A DNA stretch of 64,000 bases from Candidatus Binatia bacterium (GTDB lineage Bacteria; Desulfobacterota; Binatia; UBA12015), in NCBI GenBank assembly GCA_036563615.1, contig DATCMB010000006.1, forward strand, positions 566,149-630,148, read 5' to 3'. Below the pieces are notes generated by a model. It saw only the letters and a list, made by a program, of their open reading frames with translations. It did no database searches and was not told the origin of the DNA. The position numbers and the translations under genes are program-made. Shown in pieces: positions 15,701-29,181 of the stretch (position 1 is its first letter; each line of letters begins with the position of its first letter).

Positions 15701-15743
15701 GGCCCACGTCCGTGGGTCGCCGGTGAATTGTCGGCGGCCCACG
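15701..15743 (+). promoter_or_regulatory. Mutually exclusive hairpins in the rpsL leader
   Basis: Strand CGTGGGTC (15711-15718) can pair upstream with GGCCCACG (15701-15708) across a minimal loop. Extended to 15722, it can instead pair downstream with CGGCGGCCCACG (15732-15743), forming 12 bp with one G:U and a 9-base loop. The two folds cannot coexist. A TTTTTTC tract lies just upstream. This is the layout of a switchable leader; no known RNA family was recognised. Confidence 0.45.
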
Positions 15744-15850
15744 GCGTCGGCGCCGAGATGTCGCAAGGCCGCAAGATCCGGCTCGCCGGGTGGTCTGGCG
15801 GGGCGGTACGCGGGCACCGGCAAGAGCAGGAAGATCCGCAGAGAGAACGG

Positions 15851-16222
15851 ATGCCGACGATCAATCAATTGGTGAGCAAGGGGCGTGAGAAGGTGCGTCG
15901 CAAGGCGGCGACGCCGGCCCTCCAGAAGTCACCGCAGAAGCGCGGCGTTTGCACCCGCGTGTACACCTCGACCCCGAAGAAGCCGAACTCCGCGCTGCGC
16001 AAGGTGGCGCGCGTCCGGCTGACCAACGGCATCGAGGTCACCTCCTACATCCCCGGCATCGGTCACAATCTGCAGGAGCACTCCGTGGTGCTCATCCGCG
16101 GCGGCCGCGTGAAGGACCTGCCCGGCGTCCGCTACCACATCATCCGCGGCACGCTGGACGCCGTCGGCGTCCAGGACCGCAAGCGCGGCCGGTCGAAGTA
16201 CGGCGCCAAGCGGCCCAAGTAA
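15851..16222 (+). CDS. rpsL: Small-subunit ribosomal protein uS12
   Basis: Decoding-centre protein of 123 residues. The streptomycin-determining segments [11 protein letters not shown] (41-51) and [13 protein letters not shown] (about 84-96) are of sensitive type. The start at 15851 gives the canonical MPTINQLV N-terminus and follows GAGAGAACGG; the upstream in-frame extension belongs to the leader. First gene of the str block, with its own promoter behind rpoC. Confidence 0.97.
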   Translation: MPTINQLVSKGREKVRRKAATPALQKSPQKRGVCTRVYTSTPKKPNSALRKVARVRLTNGIEVTSYIPGIGHNLQEHSVVLIRGGRVKDLPGVRYHIIRGTLDAVGVQDRKRGRSKYGAKRPK

Positions 16223-16391
16223 CCGACGCGCGAGTCGGGCAAATCGGAGTCGATCGCTAGTTCGTTCGAGGGGGAAAGCACCACACAGCAGGGGGAAGCG
16301 CAAAGCCGAGGCACCCGGGCGACCCGGTCCGGGTTTCGCCGACTCCCGAAACCGGTTCGCCGCCGATCGAGCGGCGGGCGCATGAAGCTGA

Positions 16392-16868
<477 letters not shown>

Positions 16869-16910
16869 TCGGCGAGAGCTGACCCCCGGGGATCAAGGTC
16901 GTTAACTTCC

Positions 16911-18989
<2,079 letters not shown>

Positions 18990-19047
18990 GAGCCTAGAAA
19001 AGGAAGATCGCCGGAAGTCAGTTCGGCGCAATTGGGAGAGAGCAGCA

Positions 19048-20238
19048 ATGGCGAAGGCAAAGTTCGAGCGCACCAAGCCGCACGTGAACGTGGGCACGAT
19101 CGGACACATCGATCACGGGAAGACCACGCTCACCGCGGCGATCACCAAGGTCCAGGCCCAAAAGAAGCTCGGACAGTTCGTCGCGTTCGACCAGATCGAC
19201 AAGGCGCCCGAGGAGCGCGCACGCGGTATCACGATCGCGACGGCGCACGTCGAGTACGAGACCGAGAAGCGCCACTACGCGCACGTCGATTGCCCGGGCC
19301 ACGCCGACTACATCAAGAACATGATCACCGGCGCCGCCCAGATGGACGGCGCGATCCTCGTGGTCGCCGCGACCGACGGCCCGATGCCGCAGACCCGCGA
19401 GCACATCCTGCTCGCCCGGCAGGTCGGCGTGCCTCGTATCGTCGTCTTCATGAACAAGGTCGACGCCGTCGAGGATCCCGAGCTGCTCGACCTGGTCGAG
19501 CTCGAGGTCCGCGAGCTGCTCTCGAAGTACGAGTTCCCGGGCGACGAGATTCCGATCATCCGCGGCAGCGCGCTCAAGGCGCTCGAGGGTGACAAGAGCG
19601 AGCTCGGCGAGCCGGCGATCGACCGCCTGATGGAGGCGATCGACTCGTACATCCCCGACCCGCAGCGCGCCGTCGACGCGCCGTTCCTGATGCCGATCGA
19701 GGACGTGTTCTCGATCTCGGGCCGCGGCACCGTCGCCACGGGTCGTATCGAGAAGGGCAAGGTCAAGGTGGGCGACGAGGTCGAGATCGTCGGCATCCGT
19801 CCGACCCAGAAGACCACCGTCACCGGCGTCGAGATGTTCCGCAAGCTGCTCGACGAGGGTGTGGCGGGCGACAACATCGGCGCGCTGCTCCGCGGCATCA
19901 AGCGTGAGGAGGTCGAGCGCGGCCAGGTGCTCGCGAAGCCCGGCTCGATCACGCCGCACACGCACTACGAGGCGCAGATCTACGTCCTCACCAAGGAGGA
20001 GGGCGGCCGGCACACGCCGTTCTTCAACGGCTACCGTCCGCAGTTCTACTTCCGCACGACCGACGTGACCGGCGTCATGACGCTGCCCGAGGGCACCGAG
20101 ATGGTCATGCCGGGCGACAACGTGAAGGTGACGGTCAAGCTGATCACCCCGATCGCCATGGACGAGGGTCTCCGCTTCGCGATCCGCGAGGGGGGCCGCA
20201 CCGTCGGCGCGGGCGTGGTCGGCAAGATCCTGGAGTGA
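19048..20238 (+). CDS. tuf: Elongation factor Tu
   Basis: GTPase that delivers aminoacyl-tRNA to the ribosome; 396 residues. GHIDHGKT (19-26), [16 protein letters not shown] and NKVD are all present. The beta-barrel domains follow ([29 protein letters not shown]). The upstream GGGAGAG is a good ribosome-binding site. It is the only tuf in this window; no tufB stands at the tRNA cluster. Confidence 0.98.
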   Translation: MAKAKFERTKPHVNVGTIGHIDHGKTTLTAAITKVQAQKKLGQFVAFDQIDKAPEERARGITIATAHVEYETEKRHYAHVDCPGHADYIKNMITGAAQMDGAILVVAATDGPMPQTREHILLARQVGVPRIVVFMNKVDAVEDPELLDLVELEVRELLSKYEFPGDEIPIIRGSALKALEGDKSELGEPAIDRLMEAIDSYIPDPQRAVDAPFLMPIEDVFSISGRGTVATGRIEKGKVKVGDEVEIVGIRPTQKTTVTGVEMFRKLLDEGVAGDNIGALLRGIKREEVERGQVLAKPGSITPHTHYEAQIYVLTKEEGGRHTPFFNGYRPQFYFRTTDVTGVMTLPEGTEMVMPGDNVKVTVKLITPIAMDEGLRFAIREGGRTVGAGVVGKILE

Positions 20239-20323
20239 TCCTGGCCGAGCGACGAGGCCCATCGGAGGAGCGGAGCCGGAGCGCTCTGCGCTTCGGCGAG
20301 CACCGCACGGGGGCGGAATTCAA

Positions 20324-20632
<309 letters not shown>

Positions 20633-20678
20633 GACCAGGACGTAACGATGTTCCGTTCAGCCACGAAGGGGCTCGCCG

Positions 20679-21350
20679 ATGGCAACCGCTGAGGCAGCGG
20701 CCGTCCCGGCGCGCAAGAAGCTGGGCCTGCTCGGCCGGAAGATCGGCATGACGCAGCTGCTCCTGCCGACGGGCCGCTCCGTCCCGGTGACGGTGATCGA
20801 GGCGGGGCCGTGCGTCGTCGTGCAGCGCAAGACGCCGGAGCGCGACGGCTACACCGCCGTGCAGCTCGGCTTCGCGCCGTCGAAGCCGCACCGCGAGACC
20901 AAGGCGGCGATCGGCCACGCGGCGAAGGCGGGCAAGGGGACCTTCTCGCTGCTGCGCGAGTTCTGGGGCGGCGAGAACCTCGAGCTCGGCGCGACGCTCA
21001 CCGTGGCCGACCTGTTCCGCGACGGTGAGAAGGTGCACGTCACCGGCACCACCAAGGGACGCGGCTACAGCGGCGTCATCAAGCGCCACGGCTTCGGCGG
21101 CTTCCCGGGCACGCACGGCACCCACGAGTACTTCCGGCACGGCGGCTCGATCGGTAACCGCTCGTTCCCCGGCCGCGTCTTCAAGGGCAAGCGCATGGCA
21201 GGCCGCTACGGCAACGAGCGGGTCACGACGCGCAACCTGACCGTGGTCCAGGTGCGCGGCGAGCAGAACCTGCTCCTGGTGCGCGGCTCGGTCGCGGGAC
21301 CGCGTGGTGGCTACGTCATCGTGCGTCCGGCCGGAGGAGTTGAGAAGTGA
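20679..21350 (+). CDS. rplC: Large-subunit ribosomal protein uL3
   Basis: Early-assembly 23S rRNA-binding protein reaching toward the peptidyl-transferase centre. It has 223 residues. A short Ala-rich leader ([12 protein letters not shown]) precedes the canonical [29 protein letters not shown] and [20 protein letters not shown] are the extended-loop signatures. Its TGA overlaps the rplD GTG (GTGA). Confidence 0.97.
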   Translation: MATAEAAAVPARKKLGLLGRKIGMTQLLLPTGRSVPVTVIEAGPCVVVQRKTPERDGYTAVQLGFAPSKPHRETKAAIGHAAKAGKGTFSLLREFWGGENLELGATLTVADLFRDGEKVHVTGTTKGRGYSGVIKRHGFGGFPGTHGTHEYFRHGGSIGNRSFPGRVFKGKRMAGRYGNERVTTRNLTVVQVRGEQNLLLVRGSVAGPRGGYVIVRPAGGVEK

Positions 21351-22000
21351 GCACGCAGGGCTCTGAGCTGCGCGCTCCCGTGCGCGGCATCGACGGCGGG
21401 AACAAGGGCGAGGTCGCTCTGCCGTCGGCGTTCCAGGAGAAGCCGCGTGACCATCTCGTCTACGAGGTGGTGCACATGCAGATGGCGAGCCGGCGCGCGG
21501 GCACGCACGCGACCAAGACGCGCGGCTTCGTCTCCGGCGGCGGCGCCAAGCCGTGGCGTCAGAAGGGCACCGGACGCGCGCGCGCGGGCAGCAGCCGCTC
21601 GCCGCTGTGGGCCGGCGGTGCGACGGTCTTCGGACCGCAGCCGCGCGACTACGGCTACCGCGTGCCGGCGAAGGCGCGGCGCGTGGCGCTGCGCGCCGCG
21701 CTGTCGGACCGCCAGCGCAACGGCGCGCTCACCGTAGTGGACAAGATCGAGCTCCCGGAACCCAAGACCAAGCGCGTCGTCGAGATGCTCAACGCGCTCG
21801 GAATCGAGGGCAGCGTGCTGATCGTCAGCAAGGAGCAGAACGAGAGCCTCGAGCGCGCGGCGCGCAACCTCAAGAACGTCAAGGTGCTGCGCAGTGCGGG
21901 CGTGAACGTCTACGACGTCCTCAAGCACCGTCACCTGCTGCTCACGCAGGATGCGGTCGAGGCGCTTGCCGAAAGGCTCGAAACGAGGGCCGAGGCATGA
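21347..22000 (+). CDS. rplD: Large-subunit ribosomal protein uL4
   Basis: Lines the peptide exit tunnel; in Enterobacteria it also represses the S10 operon. It has 217 residues with a GTG start coupled to rplC. The tunnel loop is clear: [20 protein letters not shown], then [14 protein letters not shown] (about 53-86). The C-terminal domain (about 120-215) has normal length. The stop overlaps the rplW start (ATGA). Confidence 0.96.
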   Translation: MSTQGSELRAPVRGIDGGNKGEVALPSAFQEKPRDHLVYEVVHMQMASRRAGTHATKTRGFVSGGGAKPWRQKGTGRARAGSSRSPLWAGGATVFGPQPRDYGYRVPAKARRVALRAALSDRQRNGALTVVDKIELPEPKTKRVVEMLNALGIEGSVLIVSKEQNESLERAARNLKNVKVLRSAGVNVYDVLKHRHLLLTQDAVEALAERLETRAEA

Positions 22001-22287
22001 GGCATTACTCGCAGATCATCCGCTCGCCGCTGATCACCGAGAAGGGCACGCTGGTCAACGAGCAGGCGAACCAGGTCCTGTTCAAGGTCGCGCGCGACGC
22101 CAACAAGGTCGAGATCCAGAAGGCGGTCGAGGAGTTCTTCAACGTGAAGGTGGTCAAGGTCCGCACGGTCAACGTGCTGGGCAAGACCCGCCGCGTCGGC
22201 CGCTCGATCGGTCGCCGCCCGGACTGGAAGAAGGCCTACGTGACGCTCGCCGAAGGCCAGCGCATCGACTTCTTCGAGGGTGCGTGA
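21997..22287 (+). CDS. rplW: Large-subunit ribosomal protein uL23
   Basis: Protein at the tunnel exit and docking site for trigger factor and SRP. It has 96 residues. [20 protein letters not shown] (7-26) and the rRNA-binding loop [20 protein letters not shown] are typical. ATGA overlap with rplD and TGATG overlap with rplB make it part of a tightly coupled L4-L23-L2 unit. Confidence 0.96.
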   Translation: MRHYSQIIRSPLITEKGTLVNEQANQVLFKVARDANKVEIQKAVEEFFNVKVVKVRTVNVLGKTRRVGRSIGRRPDWKKAYVTLAEGQRIDFFEGA

Positions 22288-23111
22288 TGCGCAGCACCGG
22301 ATACTTCAAGCCGACGTCTCCCGGCCGTCGCTTCATGTCGGCCCGTGACCTTTCGGGGGTAGCGAAGACCAAGCCGCCGAAGTCGCTCACCGGCCCGCTG
22401 CACTCGACGGGCGGCCGCAACAACAACGGGCGCATCACCACGCGCTACCGTGGCGGCGGACACAAGCGTCGCCTGCGCATCGTCGACTTCCGCCGCGACA
22501 AGGTCGGCGTGCCGGCCAAGGTCGCGTCGATCGACTACGATCCGAACCGCTCGGCGCGCCTCGCGCTGCTCCACTACGCGGACGGCGAGAAGCGCTACAT
22601 CCTGGCGCCGGTCGGGCTCGAGGTCGGCGACACGGTGATGGCGGGCGAGGGCGCGGACATCAAGCCGGGCAACTCGCTCGCGCTGCGCGACATCCCGCTC
22701 GGCACGACGATCCACAACATCGAGCTCACCGAGGGCCGTGGCGGACAGCTCGTCCGCAGCGCCGGCGCCTCGGCGCAGCTGATGGCGAAGGAAGGCGACT
22801 ACGCGCTGATCAAGCTGCCGTCCGGCGAGCAGCGCCGCGTGCGTCTCGCGTGCCGCGCCACCATCGGGCAGGTCGGCAACATCGCGCACGAGAACGTCTC
22901 GATCGGCAAGGCGGGTCGCGCGCGCTGGCTCGGCCGTCGTCCGCACGTTCGCGGCACCGCGATGAACCCCGTCGACCATCCGCACGGCGGCGGCGAGGGG
23001 CGCTCGAAGGGCAACCACCCGCAGTCGCCCTGGGGCATGCCGACCAAGGGCTACAAGACGCGTCGCAACAAGCGCACCACGAAGTTCATCGTGCAGCGCC
23101 GGAAGAAGTGA
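22287..23111 (+). CDS. rplB: Large-subunit ribosomal protein uL2
   Basis: Highly conserved protein needed for subunit association and peptidyl-transferase assembly; 274 residues, normal length. Signatures include [21 protein letters not shown] (about 42-62) and the C-terminal [20 protein letters not shown] (about 222-241) with the conserved histidine. The start shares one base with the rplW stop. Confidence 0.98.
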   Translation: MRSTGYFKPTSPGRRFMSARDLSGVAKTKPPKSLTGPLHSTGGRNNNGRITTRYRGGGHKRRLRIVDFRRDKVGVPAKVASIDYDPNRSARLALLHYADGEKRYILAPVGLEVGDTVMAGEGADIKPGNSLALRDIPLGTTIHNIELTEGRGGQLVRSAGASAQLMAKEGDYALIKLPSGEQRRVRLACRATIGQVGNIAHENVSIGKAGRARWLGRRPHVRGTAMNPVDHPHGGGEGRSKGNHPQSPWGMPTKGYKTRRNKRTTKFIVQRRKK

Positions 23112-23125
23112 GGAACGTCTAGACC

Positions 23126-23422
23126 ATGCCGCGTTCGGTCAAAAAGGGACCTTTTGTCGACGACCACCTCCTCAAGAAGGTCGAGGCGATGAACGCCAGC
23201 GGGGAGAAGCGCGTGATCCGCACCTGGTCACGTCGCTCGACGATCGTTCCCGAGATGCTGGGGCACACGATCGCGGTGCACAACGGGCAGAAGTTCATCC
23301 CCATGTTCATCACCGAGAACATGGTGGGTCACAAGCTCGGAGAGTTTGCGCCGACGCGCACCTTCCACGGCCACTCCGGCGACCGGAAGAGCGACGTCAA
23401 GGGCGCGGCGGTCAAGCGCTGA
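23126..23422 (+). CDS. rpsS: Small-subunit ribosomal protein uS19
   Basis: 30S head protein in complex with S13 that contacts A-site tRNA. It has 98 residues. The typical start [18 protein letters not shown] is followed by [19 protein letters not shown] and the C-terminal [17 protein letters not shown]. It lies 14 bases after rplB in the usual L2-S19-L22 order. Confidence 0.97.
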   Translation: MPRSVKKGPFVDDHLLKKVEAMNASGEKRVIRTWSRRSTIVPEMLGHTIAVHNGQKFIPMFITENMVGHKLGEFAPTRTFHGHSGDRKSDVKGAAVKR

Positions 23423-23461
23423 GGCAGGACGCGAGTCGGGGAGAAACGGCGGGACACGGCG

Positions 23462-23809
23462 ATGGAAGTCCGAGCGAGAACACGTTACATGCGCATCTCT
23501 CCGCGCAAGGCGCGGTTGGTCGTGGATCTGATTCGCGGCCGTGCCGTCGGCGAGGCGCTTTCCGTCCTCGACTTCACCCCGAAGAAGGCAGCGCGGCTGA
23601 TCGCCAAGACGCTGCGCTCGGCGGTGGCCAACGCGGAGAACACCCAGAACGTCGACGTCGACCAGCTCTACGTGAAGCGGGCCTACGTCGACGAGGGACC
23701 GACGCACAAGCGCACGCTGCCGCGCGCGCAGGGTCGGGCGACGCGGATCTTCAAGCGTACCTCGCACGTCACGCTCGTCGTCGACGAGCGCGAGCGGGCG
23801 CGGGGCTGA
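23462..23809 (+). CDS. rplV: Large-subunit ribosomal protein uL22
   Basis: Tunnel-lining protein whose loop forms the exit-tunnel constriction with L4. It has 115 residues (family about 110). RYMRISPRKARLVVDLIRG (about 9-27) and the C-terminal LPRAQGRATRIFKRTSHVTL are characteristic. It begins 39 bases after rpsS. Confidence 0.96.
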   Translation: MEVRARTRYMRISPRKARLVVDLIRGRAVGEALSVLDFTPKKAARLIAKTLRSAVANAENTQNVDVDQLYVKRAYVDEGPTHKRTLPRAQGRATRIFKRTSHVTLVVDERERARG

Positions 23810-23835
23810 GAGCGCCGAGCAGCGGGTAGGGAGAG

Positions 23836-24495
23836 ATGGGACAGAAAACACACCCGAAGGGATTCCGGGTCGGCGTGATCGAGAACTGGGAGTCGCGCTG
23901 GTTCGCCACGCGCGACTACGCGACGCTGCTGCACGAGGACATGCGCGTCCGCAAGTTCTTGAAGAAGCGCCTGTACCACGCCGGAATCTCGAAGATCGAG
24001 ATCGAGCGCGCTGCGAACAAAGCGAAGGTCAACATCCACACGGCCCGCCCGGGCATCGTGATCGGCAAGAAGGGCGCCGAGATCGAGAAGCTCAAGGCCG
24101 AGCTGAACAAGCTCATGGGCAAGGAGACCTACATCAACATCATCGAGGTCCGTCGCCCGGACATCGACGCTCAGCTGGTCGCGGAGAACGTCGCGCTGCA
24201 GCTCGAGCGGCGCGTCGCCTTCCGCCGCGCGATGAAGGAAGCGGTGGCGCGCGCGATGCGCATGGGTGCGCAGGGCGTTCGTATCCAGTGCTCGGGCCGG
24301 CTCGGCGGCACCGAGATCGCGCGCCGCGAGTGGTACCGCGAGGGACGCGTTCCCCTGCACACGCTGCGTGCGGACATCAGCTACGGCTTCGCCGAGGCGA
24401 AGACGACCTACGGCGTCATCGGAATCAAGGCGTGGATCATGCGCGGCGACGTGCTGTCCCGCGAGGAGGAGCAGCGGCAGGCGGTCGGCGCCTGA
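23836..24495 (+). CDS. rpsC: Small-subunit ribosomal protein uS3
   Basis: mRNA-entry protein of 219 residues. [20 protein letters not shown] opens the N-terminal domain. The type-2 KH domain has the GxxG motif [12 protein letters not shown] (about 76-87). The C-terminal domain has [20 protein letters not shown] (about 151-170). GGTAGGGAGAG precedes the ATG. Confidence 0.97.
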   Translation: MGQKTHPKGFRVGVIENWESRWFATRDYATLLHEDMRVRKFLKKRLYHAGISKIEIERAANKAKVNIHTARPGIVIGKKGAEIEKLKAELNKLMGKETYINIIEVRRPDIDAQLVAENVALQLERRVAFRRAMKEAVARAMRMGAQGVRIQCSGRLGGTEIARREWYREGRVPLHTLRADISYGFAEAKTTYGVIGIKAWIMRGDVLSREEEQRQAVGA

Positions 24496-24509
24496 CGCGA
24501 GGCTGAATC

Positions 24510-24929
24510 ATGCTAGCGCCCAAGCGCGTCAAGTTTCGCAAGCATCAGAAGGGCCGCCGGGCCGGAACCGCGTACCGCGGTTCCACGCTCGCGTTCGGCG
24601 ACTACGGTCTGAAGGCACTCGGTCGCGGCTGGCTCACCGCCCGCCAGCTCGAGGCCGCGCGTATCGCGCTCACCCGTCACATCAAGCGTGGCGGGCGCGT
24701 GTGGATCCGCGTGTTCCCCGACAAGCCGCTCACCAAGAAGCCGGCCGAGACCCGCATGGGTAAGGGCAAGGGCTCACCCGAGCTGTGGGTCTGCGTGATC
24801 AAGCCCGGCCGGATGATCTTCGAGATGGAGGGCGTCGATCGAGACGTTGCGAAGGAGGCCTTCCGCCTCGCGTCGCACAAGATCGCGATCCCGACCCAGT
24901 TCATCGAGAGAGCGCATCATGCGGCCTAA
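24510..24929 (+). CDS. rplP: Large-subunit ribosomal protein uL16
   Basis: Late-assembly protein close to the A- and P-site tRNAs. It has 139 residues. [20 protein letters not shown] is the canonical start, followed by [20 protein letters not shown] and [20 protein letters not shown], with the conserved arginine of the peptidyl-transferase loop. Its 3' end overlaps rpmC by 11 bases. Confidence 0.97.
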   Translation: MLAPKRVKFRKHQKGRRAGTAYRGSTLAFGDYGLKALGRGWLTARQLEAARIALTRHIKRGGRVWIRVFPDKPLTKKPAETRMGKGKGSPELWVCVIKPGRMIFEMEGVDRDVAKEAFRLASHKIAIPTQFIERAHHAA

Positions 24930-25125
24930 GGAAATCCGAGAGCTCGGTGACGCCGAGCTGGCGCAGAAGGAGCGCGAGATCCGCGAGGAGCTCTTCCGGC
25001 TCCGCCTGCGCGGCGCGACCGGGCAGATCGAGAACAAGATGAAGGCGCGTCTCGTGCGCCGCGACCTGGCTCGCGTGCTCACGGTGAAGCGCGAACGGAG
25101 CAAGGGGGCGGGGCGTCCGGCATGA
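24919..25125 (+). CDS. rpmC: Large-subunit ribosomal protein uL29
   Basis: Small helical protein next to L23 at the tunnel exit; 68 residues. Signature [20 protein letters not shown], then [20 protein letters not shown] and [15 protein letters not shown]. The ATG at 24919 lies inside the end of rplP. The stop overlaps the rpsQ start (ATGA). Confidence 0.95.
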   Translation: MRPKEIRELGDAELAQKEREIREELFRLRLRGATGQIENKMKARLVRRDLARVLTVKRERSKGAGRPA

Positions 25126-25382
25126 GGACCACGGCACATCGCAAGCATCGTTCGGGCGTCGTGTGCTCGAACAAGATGGACAAGACGGTGGTGGTCCTGG
25201 TGGAGCGCCTCGTCAAGCATCCAAAGTACAAGAAGTACCTGCGCGTTCGAAAGAAGTTCAAGGCGCACGACGAGCGCAACTCGTGCAACGTCGGCGACCT
25301 GGTTGAGATCATCGAGACCCGGCCGCTGTCGCGCGACAAGCGGTGGGCCGTCAAGCAGATCCTGCGCAGGGCGGAGCAGTAG
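25122..25382 (+). CDS. rpsQ: Small-subunit ribosomal protein uS17
   Basis: OB-fold 16S rRNA-binding protein of 86 residues. It has the conserved [20 protein letters not shown] at the start, then [38 protein letters not shown] lies near the C-terminus. Coupled to rpmC by ATGA; rplN follows after 18 bases. Confidence 0.96.
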   Translation: MRTTAHRKHRSGVVCSNKMDKTVVVLVERLVKHPKYKKYLRVRKKFKAHDERNSCNVGDLVEIIETRPLSRDKRWAVKQILRRAEQ

Positions 25383-25400
25383 GACCACCGAGGCGCGAAC

Positions 25401-25769
25401 ATGATTCAGACGGAAACGCTGCTCGACGTCGCCGACAACTCCGGCGCGCGCAAGGTGCTGTGCATCAAGGTGCTCGGAGGCAGCCGCCGGCGCTACGCGT
25501 CGCTCGGCGACGTGATCGTCGGCTCGGTGAAGGAAGCGACGCCGAACTCCAAGGTGAAGAAGGGAGACGTCGTCAAGGCGGTCGTGGTGCGGACGGCCAA
25601 GGAGGTCGGACGCCCGGACGGCTCCTACATCCGCTTCGACAACAATTCGGCGGTGCTGATCGACAAGGACGGTGAGCCGGTCGGGACGCGCATCTTCGGC
25701 CCGATCGCGCGCGAGCTGCGCGCGAAGCGGTTCATGAAGATCGTCTCGCTCGCGCCCGAGGTCATCTGA
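25401..25769 (+). CDS. rplN: Large-subunit ribosomal protein uL14
   Basis: Interface protein that forms bridge B8; 122 residues, the usual length. [40 protein letters not shown] and the C-terminal [20 protein letters not shown] are near-canonical. First gene of the spc block. Confidence 0.98.
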   Translation: MIQTETLLDVADNSGARKVLCIKVLGGSRRRYASLGDVIVGSVKEATPNSKVKKGDVVKAVVVRTAKEVGRPDGSYIRFDNNSAVLIDKDGEPVGTRIFGPIARELRAKRFMKIVSLAPEVI

Positions 25770-25771
25770 GA

Positions 25772-26143
25772 ATGAGCGCGGTAACGAGAAATCGAGCCGG
25801 CAGCGGCGAGCGTCCGGTACGCATCCCGACCCGGCTGAAGAAGGGCGACACCGTCCTGGTGATCGCGGGCAAGGAGCGCGGCAAGACCGGCAAGATCCTG
25901 CGCGTGATCCCGGAGAAGAACCGCGCGACCGTCGAGCGGCTGAACATGGTCAAGCGCCACCGCAAGGGGCGCAACCCGCAGATGAGCGGCGGCATCGTCG
26001 AGCGCGAGGCGCCGCTGCACCTGTCGAACCTGATGCTCATCTGCGACCGCTGCAACAAGCCGACCCGCATCGGCATGAAGCGGCTCGAGACCGGTGAGTA
26101 CGTGCGGCGCTGCCACCGCTGCTCGGAGGTGATTGGCCGATGA
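25772..26143 (+). CDS. rplX: Large-subunit ribosomal protein uL24 with a CxxC pair
   Basis: Assembly-initiating 23S rRNA-binding protein of 123 residues. A basic leader of about 18 residues precedes the KOW motif [20 protein letters not shown] (23-42). The C-terminus carries C91/C94 (ICDRC) and C114/C117 (CHRC), a zinc-ribbon-like arrangement found in many but not all bacterial L24 proteins. The start is 2 bases after rplN; the stop overlaps rplE (ATGA). Confidence 0.95.
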   Translation: MSAVTRNRAGSGERPVRIPTRLKKGDTVLVIAGKERGKTGKILRVIPEKNRATVERLNMVKRHRKGRNPQMSGGIVEREAPLHLSNLMLICDRCNKPTRIGMKRLETGEYVRRCHRCSEVIGR

Positions 26144-26742
26144 GCGAAGCAGTGGAGCAGGCGACGCAGCCGACCCAGACGGACGGAAAGCGGCAGCAGA
26201 TGGTTCCGAGGCTCAAGAAGGCGTTCGTCGAGCGAATCGCGCCCCAGCTCCAGACGGAGCTCGGGCTCAAGAACCCGCTGCAGGTGCCGCGTCTCGAGAA
26301 GATCGTCCTCAACATCGGCCTCGGCGAGGCGATCCAGAACGTCAAGGCGCTCGACTCGGCGGTGGCCGAGCTCGCGGCGATCACCGGTCAGAAGCCGGTC
26401 GTCACGCGCGCCAAGAAGGCGATCGCGAACTTCAAGCTGCGCGAGAACATGCCGATCGGCGTGATGGTCACGCTGCGCGGCAATCGGATGTACGAGTTCC
26501 TCGACCGCTTGCTGTCGGTCGCGCTGCCCCGCGTGCGAGACTTCAAGGGCGTCTCGGACCGGAGCTTCGACGGTCGCGGCAACTACTCGCTCGGCGTCAC
26601 CGAGCAGATCATCTTCCCCGAGGTCGACATCGACAAGATCGACAAGGTGCGCGGCCTCACGGTCACCATCTGCACGACCGCGCGCACGGACAGCGAGGGC
26701 AAGGCGCTGCTCCGGGCGCTCGGGATGCCGTTCCGTAGCTGA
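26140..26742 (+). CDS. rplE: Large-subunit ribosomal protein uL5
   Basis: Central-protuberance protein that binds 5S rRNA and contacts P-site tRNA. It has 200 residues. Residues 21 onward align with the normal L5 start ([16 protein letters not shown], then [18 protein letters not shown]), so the first 20 residues, rich in Gln and Thr, are an extension. The ATGA overlap with rplX favours this start, but an in-frame ATG at 26200 would give the standard length. Confidence 0.95.
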   Translation: MSEAVEQATQPTQTDGKRQQMVPRLKKAFVERIAPQLQTELGLKNPLQVPRLEKIVLNIGLGEAIQNVKALDSAVAELAAITGQKPVVTRAKKAIANFKLRENMPIGVMVTLRGNRMYEFLDRLLSVALPRVRDFKGVSDRSFDGRGNYSLGVTEQIIFPEVDIDKIDKVRGLTVTICTTARTDSEGKALLRALGMPFRS

Positions 26743-26771
26743 CGAGAGCGCAGAGCAAGCAAGGACGACGA

Positions 26772-26957
26772 ATGGCCAAGACCTGTCTCAGAATCAAAGC
26801 GGCACGGCCCCCCAAGTTCGAGGTGCGGAGGTACAACCGCTGTCTCTCGTGCGGCCGTGCGCGCGGTTTCTACCGCAAGTTCAAGCTGTGCCGGATCTGC
26901 CTGCGCGAGCTCGCGCGCAAGGGCCAGATTCCGGGTGTGACGAAGGCGAGCTGGTAA
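26772..26957 (+). CDS. rpsN: Small-subunit ribosomal protein uS14, zinc type (S14Z)
   Basis: Short 61-residue S14 with two CxxC pairs, C24/C27 (CLSC) and C40/C43 (CRIC), so it is the zinc-binding form. The typical [20 protein letters not shown] and the end [11 protein letters not shown] are present. It lies between rplE and rpsH, the normal spc position. Confidence 0.97.
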   Translation: MAKTCLRIKAARPPKFEVRRYNRCLSCGRARGFYRKFKLCRICLRELARKGQIPGVTKASW

Positions 26958-26962
26958 CGCCG

Positions 26963-27358
26963 ATGATGACCGATCCGATTGCCGACCTGCTGACGCGCAT
27001 CCGCAACGGCAGCCGCGCGCGCAAGGACCGCGTCGACGTGCCGTGGTCCAAGGTGAAGGAACGCCTCACCGCGGTCCTCGTCGAGGAGGGCTACCTCAAG
27101 GACTACACGGTGGTCGGCGAGGGACCGAAGAAGGAGATCCGCATCGGCCTGCGCTACGACGCGCAGCGCCGCCCGGTGATCACCGGCCTCAAGCGGGTGA
27201 GCAAGCCGAGCCTGCGGGTCTACGTCGGCGCCGACACCGCGCCGCGCATCCGCCGCGGTCTCGGCGTGAGCATCCTCTCGACTCCCCAGGGCATCCTGCC
27301 CGACCGCGTGGCGCGCGAGCGCAACGTCGGCGGCGAGGTGCTGTGCGCGGTGTGGTGA
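26963..27358 (+). CDS. rpsH: Small-subunit ribosomal protein uS8
   Basis: Central-domain 16S rRNA-binding protein; in E. coli it represses the spc operon. It has 131 residues. TDPIADLLTRIRNGSRARKD opens the protein, and the C-terminal GVSILSTPQGILPDRVARER is the rRNA-binding signature. Two consecutive ATG codons (26963 and 26966) could start it; the second fits the family equally well. It follows rpsN by 5 bases. Confidence 0.97.
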   Translation: MMTDPIADLLTRIRNGSRARKDRVDVPWSKVKERLTAVLVEEGYLKDYTVVGEGPKKEIRIGLRYDAQRRPVITGLKRVSKPSLRVYVGADTAPRIRRGLGVSILSTPQGILPDRVARERNVGGEVLCAVW

Positions 27359-27398
27359 GGCGGGCCCGGCTCGAGGATTCGACGAGGAAGGTGAAGCG

Positions 27399-27941
27399 AT
27401 GTCTCGCATAGGTCGACTTCCGGTGAAGCTGCCCCAGGGGGTGAGCGTCGCCGTGAAGCCGGATGTGGTGGAGATCAAGGGCCCGCGCGGCACGGCCGCC
27501 GTCCCGGTGCCACCGAAGGTCAGCGTACGGCAGGAGGGCGAGGAGCTGCACGTCGTCCGCGAAAGCGACGACCGCAAGGTGCGCGCCCTGCACGGTCTCA
27601 CGCGCAAGAGCTTGTTCAACGGCGTGACCGGCGTCAGCACGGGCTTCACGCGGGTCCTCGAGATCAACGGCGTCGGCTACCGCGCCGACCTGCGCGGCAA
27701 CACGATCCTGTTCTCGCTCGGCTACTCGCACCCGATCCTCTTCCAGCTGCCGGACGGCGTCACGGCGAAGATCGACAAGCAGACGGTGATCACGCTCGAG
27801 GGCTCCGACCGCCAGCTCCTCGGCGCGACCGCGGCGGCGATCCGCGAGCTGCGTCCGCCCGAGCCCTACAAGGGCAAGGGCATCAAGTACGCCGAGGAGA
27901 CGATCCGGAGGAAGTCCGGCAAGGCGGCAGGGGCCTCCTGA
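27399..27941 (+). CDS. rplF: Large-subunit ribosomal protein uL6
   Basis: Two-domain protein near the sarcin-ricin loop and factor-binding site; 180 residues. [20 protein letters not shown] begins the first domain. The C-terminal [20 protein letters not shown] (about 150-169) is diagnostic. GAGGAAGGTGAAGCG precedes the ATG. Confidence 0.97.
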   Translation: MSRIGRLPVKLPQGVSVAVKPDVVEIKGPRGTAAVPVPPKVSVRQEGEELHVVRESDDRKVRALHGLTRKSLFNGVTGVSTGFTRVLEINGVGYRADLRGNTILFSLGYSHPILFQLPDGVTAKIDKQTVITLEGSDRQLLGATAAAIRELRPPEPYKGKGIKYAEETIRRKSGKAAGAS

Positions 27942-27951
27942 GGAACCAGCG

Positions 27952-28320
27952 ATGTTGACCAACGTCAGATCTCCGCGACGCGCGCTGCGCCAGGCGCGCG
28001 TCCGCAAGCGGGTGCGGGGCACCGACGCGCGGCCGCGTCTCTCCGTGTTCCGCAGCCTGAAGCACATCTACGCGCAAGTCATCTCCGACGAGTCGGGACG
28101 CACGCTGGCGTTCGCCTCGACGCTGTCGCCCGAGCTGCGTGAGAAGCTCGGCGGCAAGTCGGGCAACAAGGACGCCGCGCGCGAGGTCGGTCAGCTCATC
28201 GCGCGGCGCGCGAAGGAGGCCGGCATCTCCCAGGTCGTGTTCGATCGCAACGGCTTTCTCTACCACGGTCGCGTGCGCACCCTCGCGGAGGCCGCGCGCG
28301 AAGGGGGACTTCAGTTTTGA
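27952..28320 (+). CDS. rplR: Large-subunit ribosomal protein uL18
   Basis: 5S rRNA-binding protein of 122 residues. The basic N-terminus ([20 protein letters not shown]) leads into [20 protein letters not shown]. The C-terminus has [20 protein letters not shown] and EGGLQF. It follows rplF by 10 bases. The gap to rpsE is 46 bases. Confidence 0.97.
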   Translation: MLTNVRSPRRALRQARVRKRVRGTDARPRLSVFRSLKHIYAQVISDESGRTLAFASTLSPELREKLGGKSGNKDAAREVGQLIARRAKEAGISQVVFDRNGFLYHGRVRTLAEAAREGGLQF

Positions 28321-28366
28321 TCCGGTACGGCTTCACAGGTGAAGGCGAGCGCGAAGGAGTCGAGCG

Positions 28367-28885
28367 GTGCAGGTAACGACGGGTGAGCGCGTGGATCCGC
28401 ACGGGCTCGAGCTCAAGGAGAAGGTCGTCAGCATCAACCGCGTCGCCAAGGTGGTGAAGGGCGGCCGGCGCTTCCGCTTCGGCGCGCTCGTCGTGGTCGG
28501 CGACGGCGCGGGCCACGTCGGCTTCGGCCTCGGCAAGGCGAAGGAGGTGCCCGAGGCGATCCGCAAGGGCATCGACAAGGCCAAGAAGTCGCTGATGACC
28601 GTGCCGCTCACCGAGGGGACGATTCCGTTCGAGGTGGTGGGCCGCTTCGGCGCCGGCATCGTGATGATGCGTCCGGCGGGTCCCGGTACCGGCGTGATCG
28701 CCGGTGGCGGCGTGCGTGCGGTCGTCGAGGCCGCGGGCGTGCAGAACGTGCTCACCAAGTGCATCGGCTCGAACAACCCGCACAACATGGTGCGCGCGAC
28801 CATCGCGGCGCTGTCGATGCTGCGCTCGCCGGAGCAGGTCGCGAAGTTGCGTAACAAGGAACCGGCAGAGCTCGGCGCTGCCTGA
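28367..28885 (+). CDS. rpsE: Small-subunit ribosomal protein uS5
   Basis: mRNA-entry and fidelity protein of 172 residues with a GTG start. The N-terminal double-stranded-RNA-like domain has [20 protein letters not shown] and [20 protein letters not shown]. The C-terminal domain has [20 protein letters not shown] and [16 protein letters not shown]. The spectinomycin-contact loop VKGGRR is intact. Confidence 0.97.
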   Translation: MQVTTGERVDPHGLELKEKVVSINRVAKVVKGGRRFRFGALVVVGDGAGHVGFGLGKAKEVPEAIRKGIDKAKKSLMTVPLTEGTIPFEVVGRFGAGIVMMRPAGPGTGVIAGGGVRAVVEAAGVQNVLTKCIGSNNPHNMVRATIAALSMLRSPEQVAKLRNKEPAELGAA

Positions 28886-28917
28886 GTCTGGCGAACGAAT
28901 CCGAGGAATCTGAGGCG

Positions 28918-29181
28918 ATGAAGTCGCGGAAGGCTAGGAAGGCGGACGAGCGCGTCACCGCGCTGGTGAACCGCTTCGCGCCCGGCTCGCAGGGAACCAA
29001 CAAGACGCTGCGCGTGACGCTCGTGCGCAGCGAGATCGGCGGCACCGAGCGCCAGCGCGCCACGCTGCGTTGCCTCGGGCTCGGCAAGCGCGGCTCGCAG
29101 TCGTTGATCGCCGACACGCCGCAGGCGCGCGGCCGGATCCGCGCGGTCGCCCACCTCATCGAGGTGGAGGAGGCGAGCTGA
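28918..29181 (+). CDS. rpmD: Large-subunit ribosomal protein uL30 with N-terminal extension
   Basis: L30 is usually about 60 residues; this protein has 87. The canonical fold starts at [20 protein letters not shown] (29-48) and includes [20 protein letters not shown]. The first 28 residues are basic and polar and look disordered. No closer ATG exists, though a GTG at 28966 is possible. The stop shares one base with rplO (TGATG). Confidence 0.92.
   Translation: MKSRKARKADERVTALVNRFAPGSQGTNKTLRVTLVRSEIGGTERQRATLRCLGLGKRGSQSLIADTPQARGRIRAVAHLIEVEEAS

Noticed and set aside
15728..15850. An N-terminal extension of rpsL in frame
   Set aside because: The canonical S12 start MPTINQLV lies at 15851 with a ribosome-binding site, and the upstream part is the structured leader.
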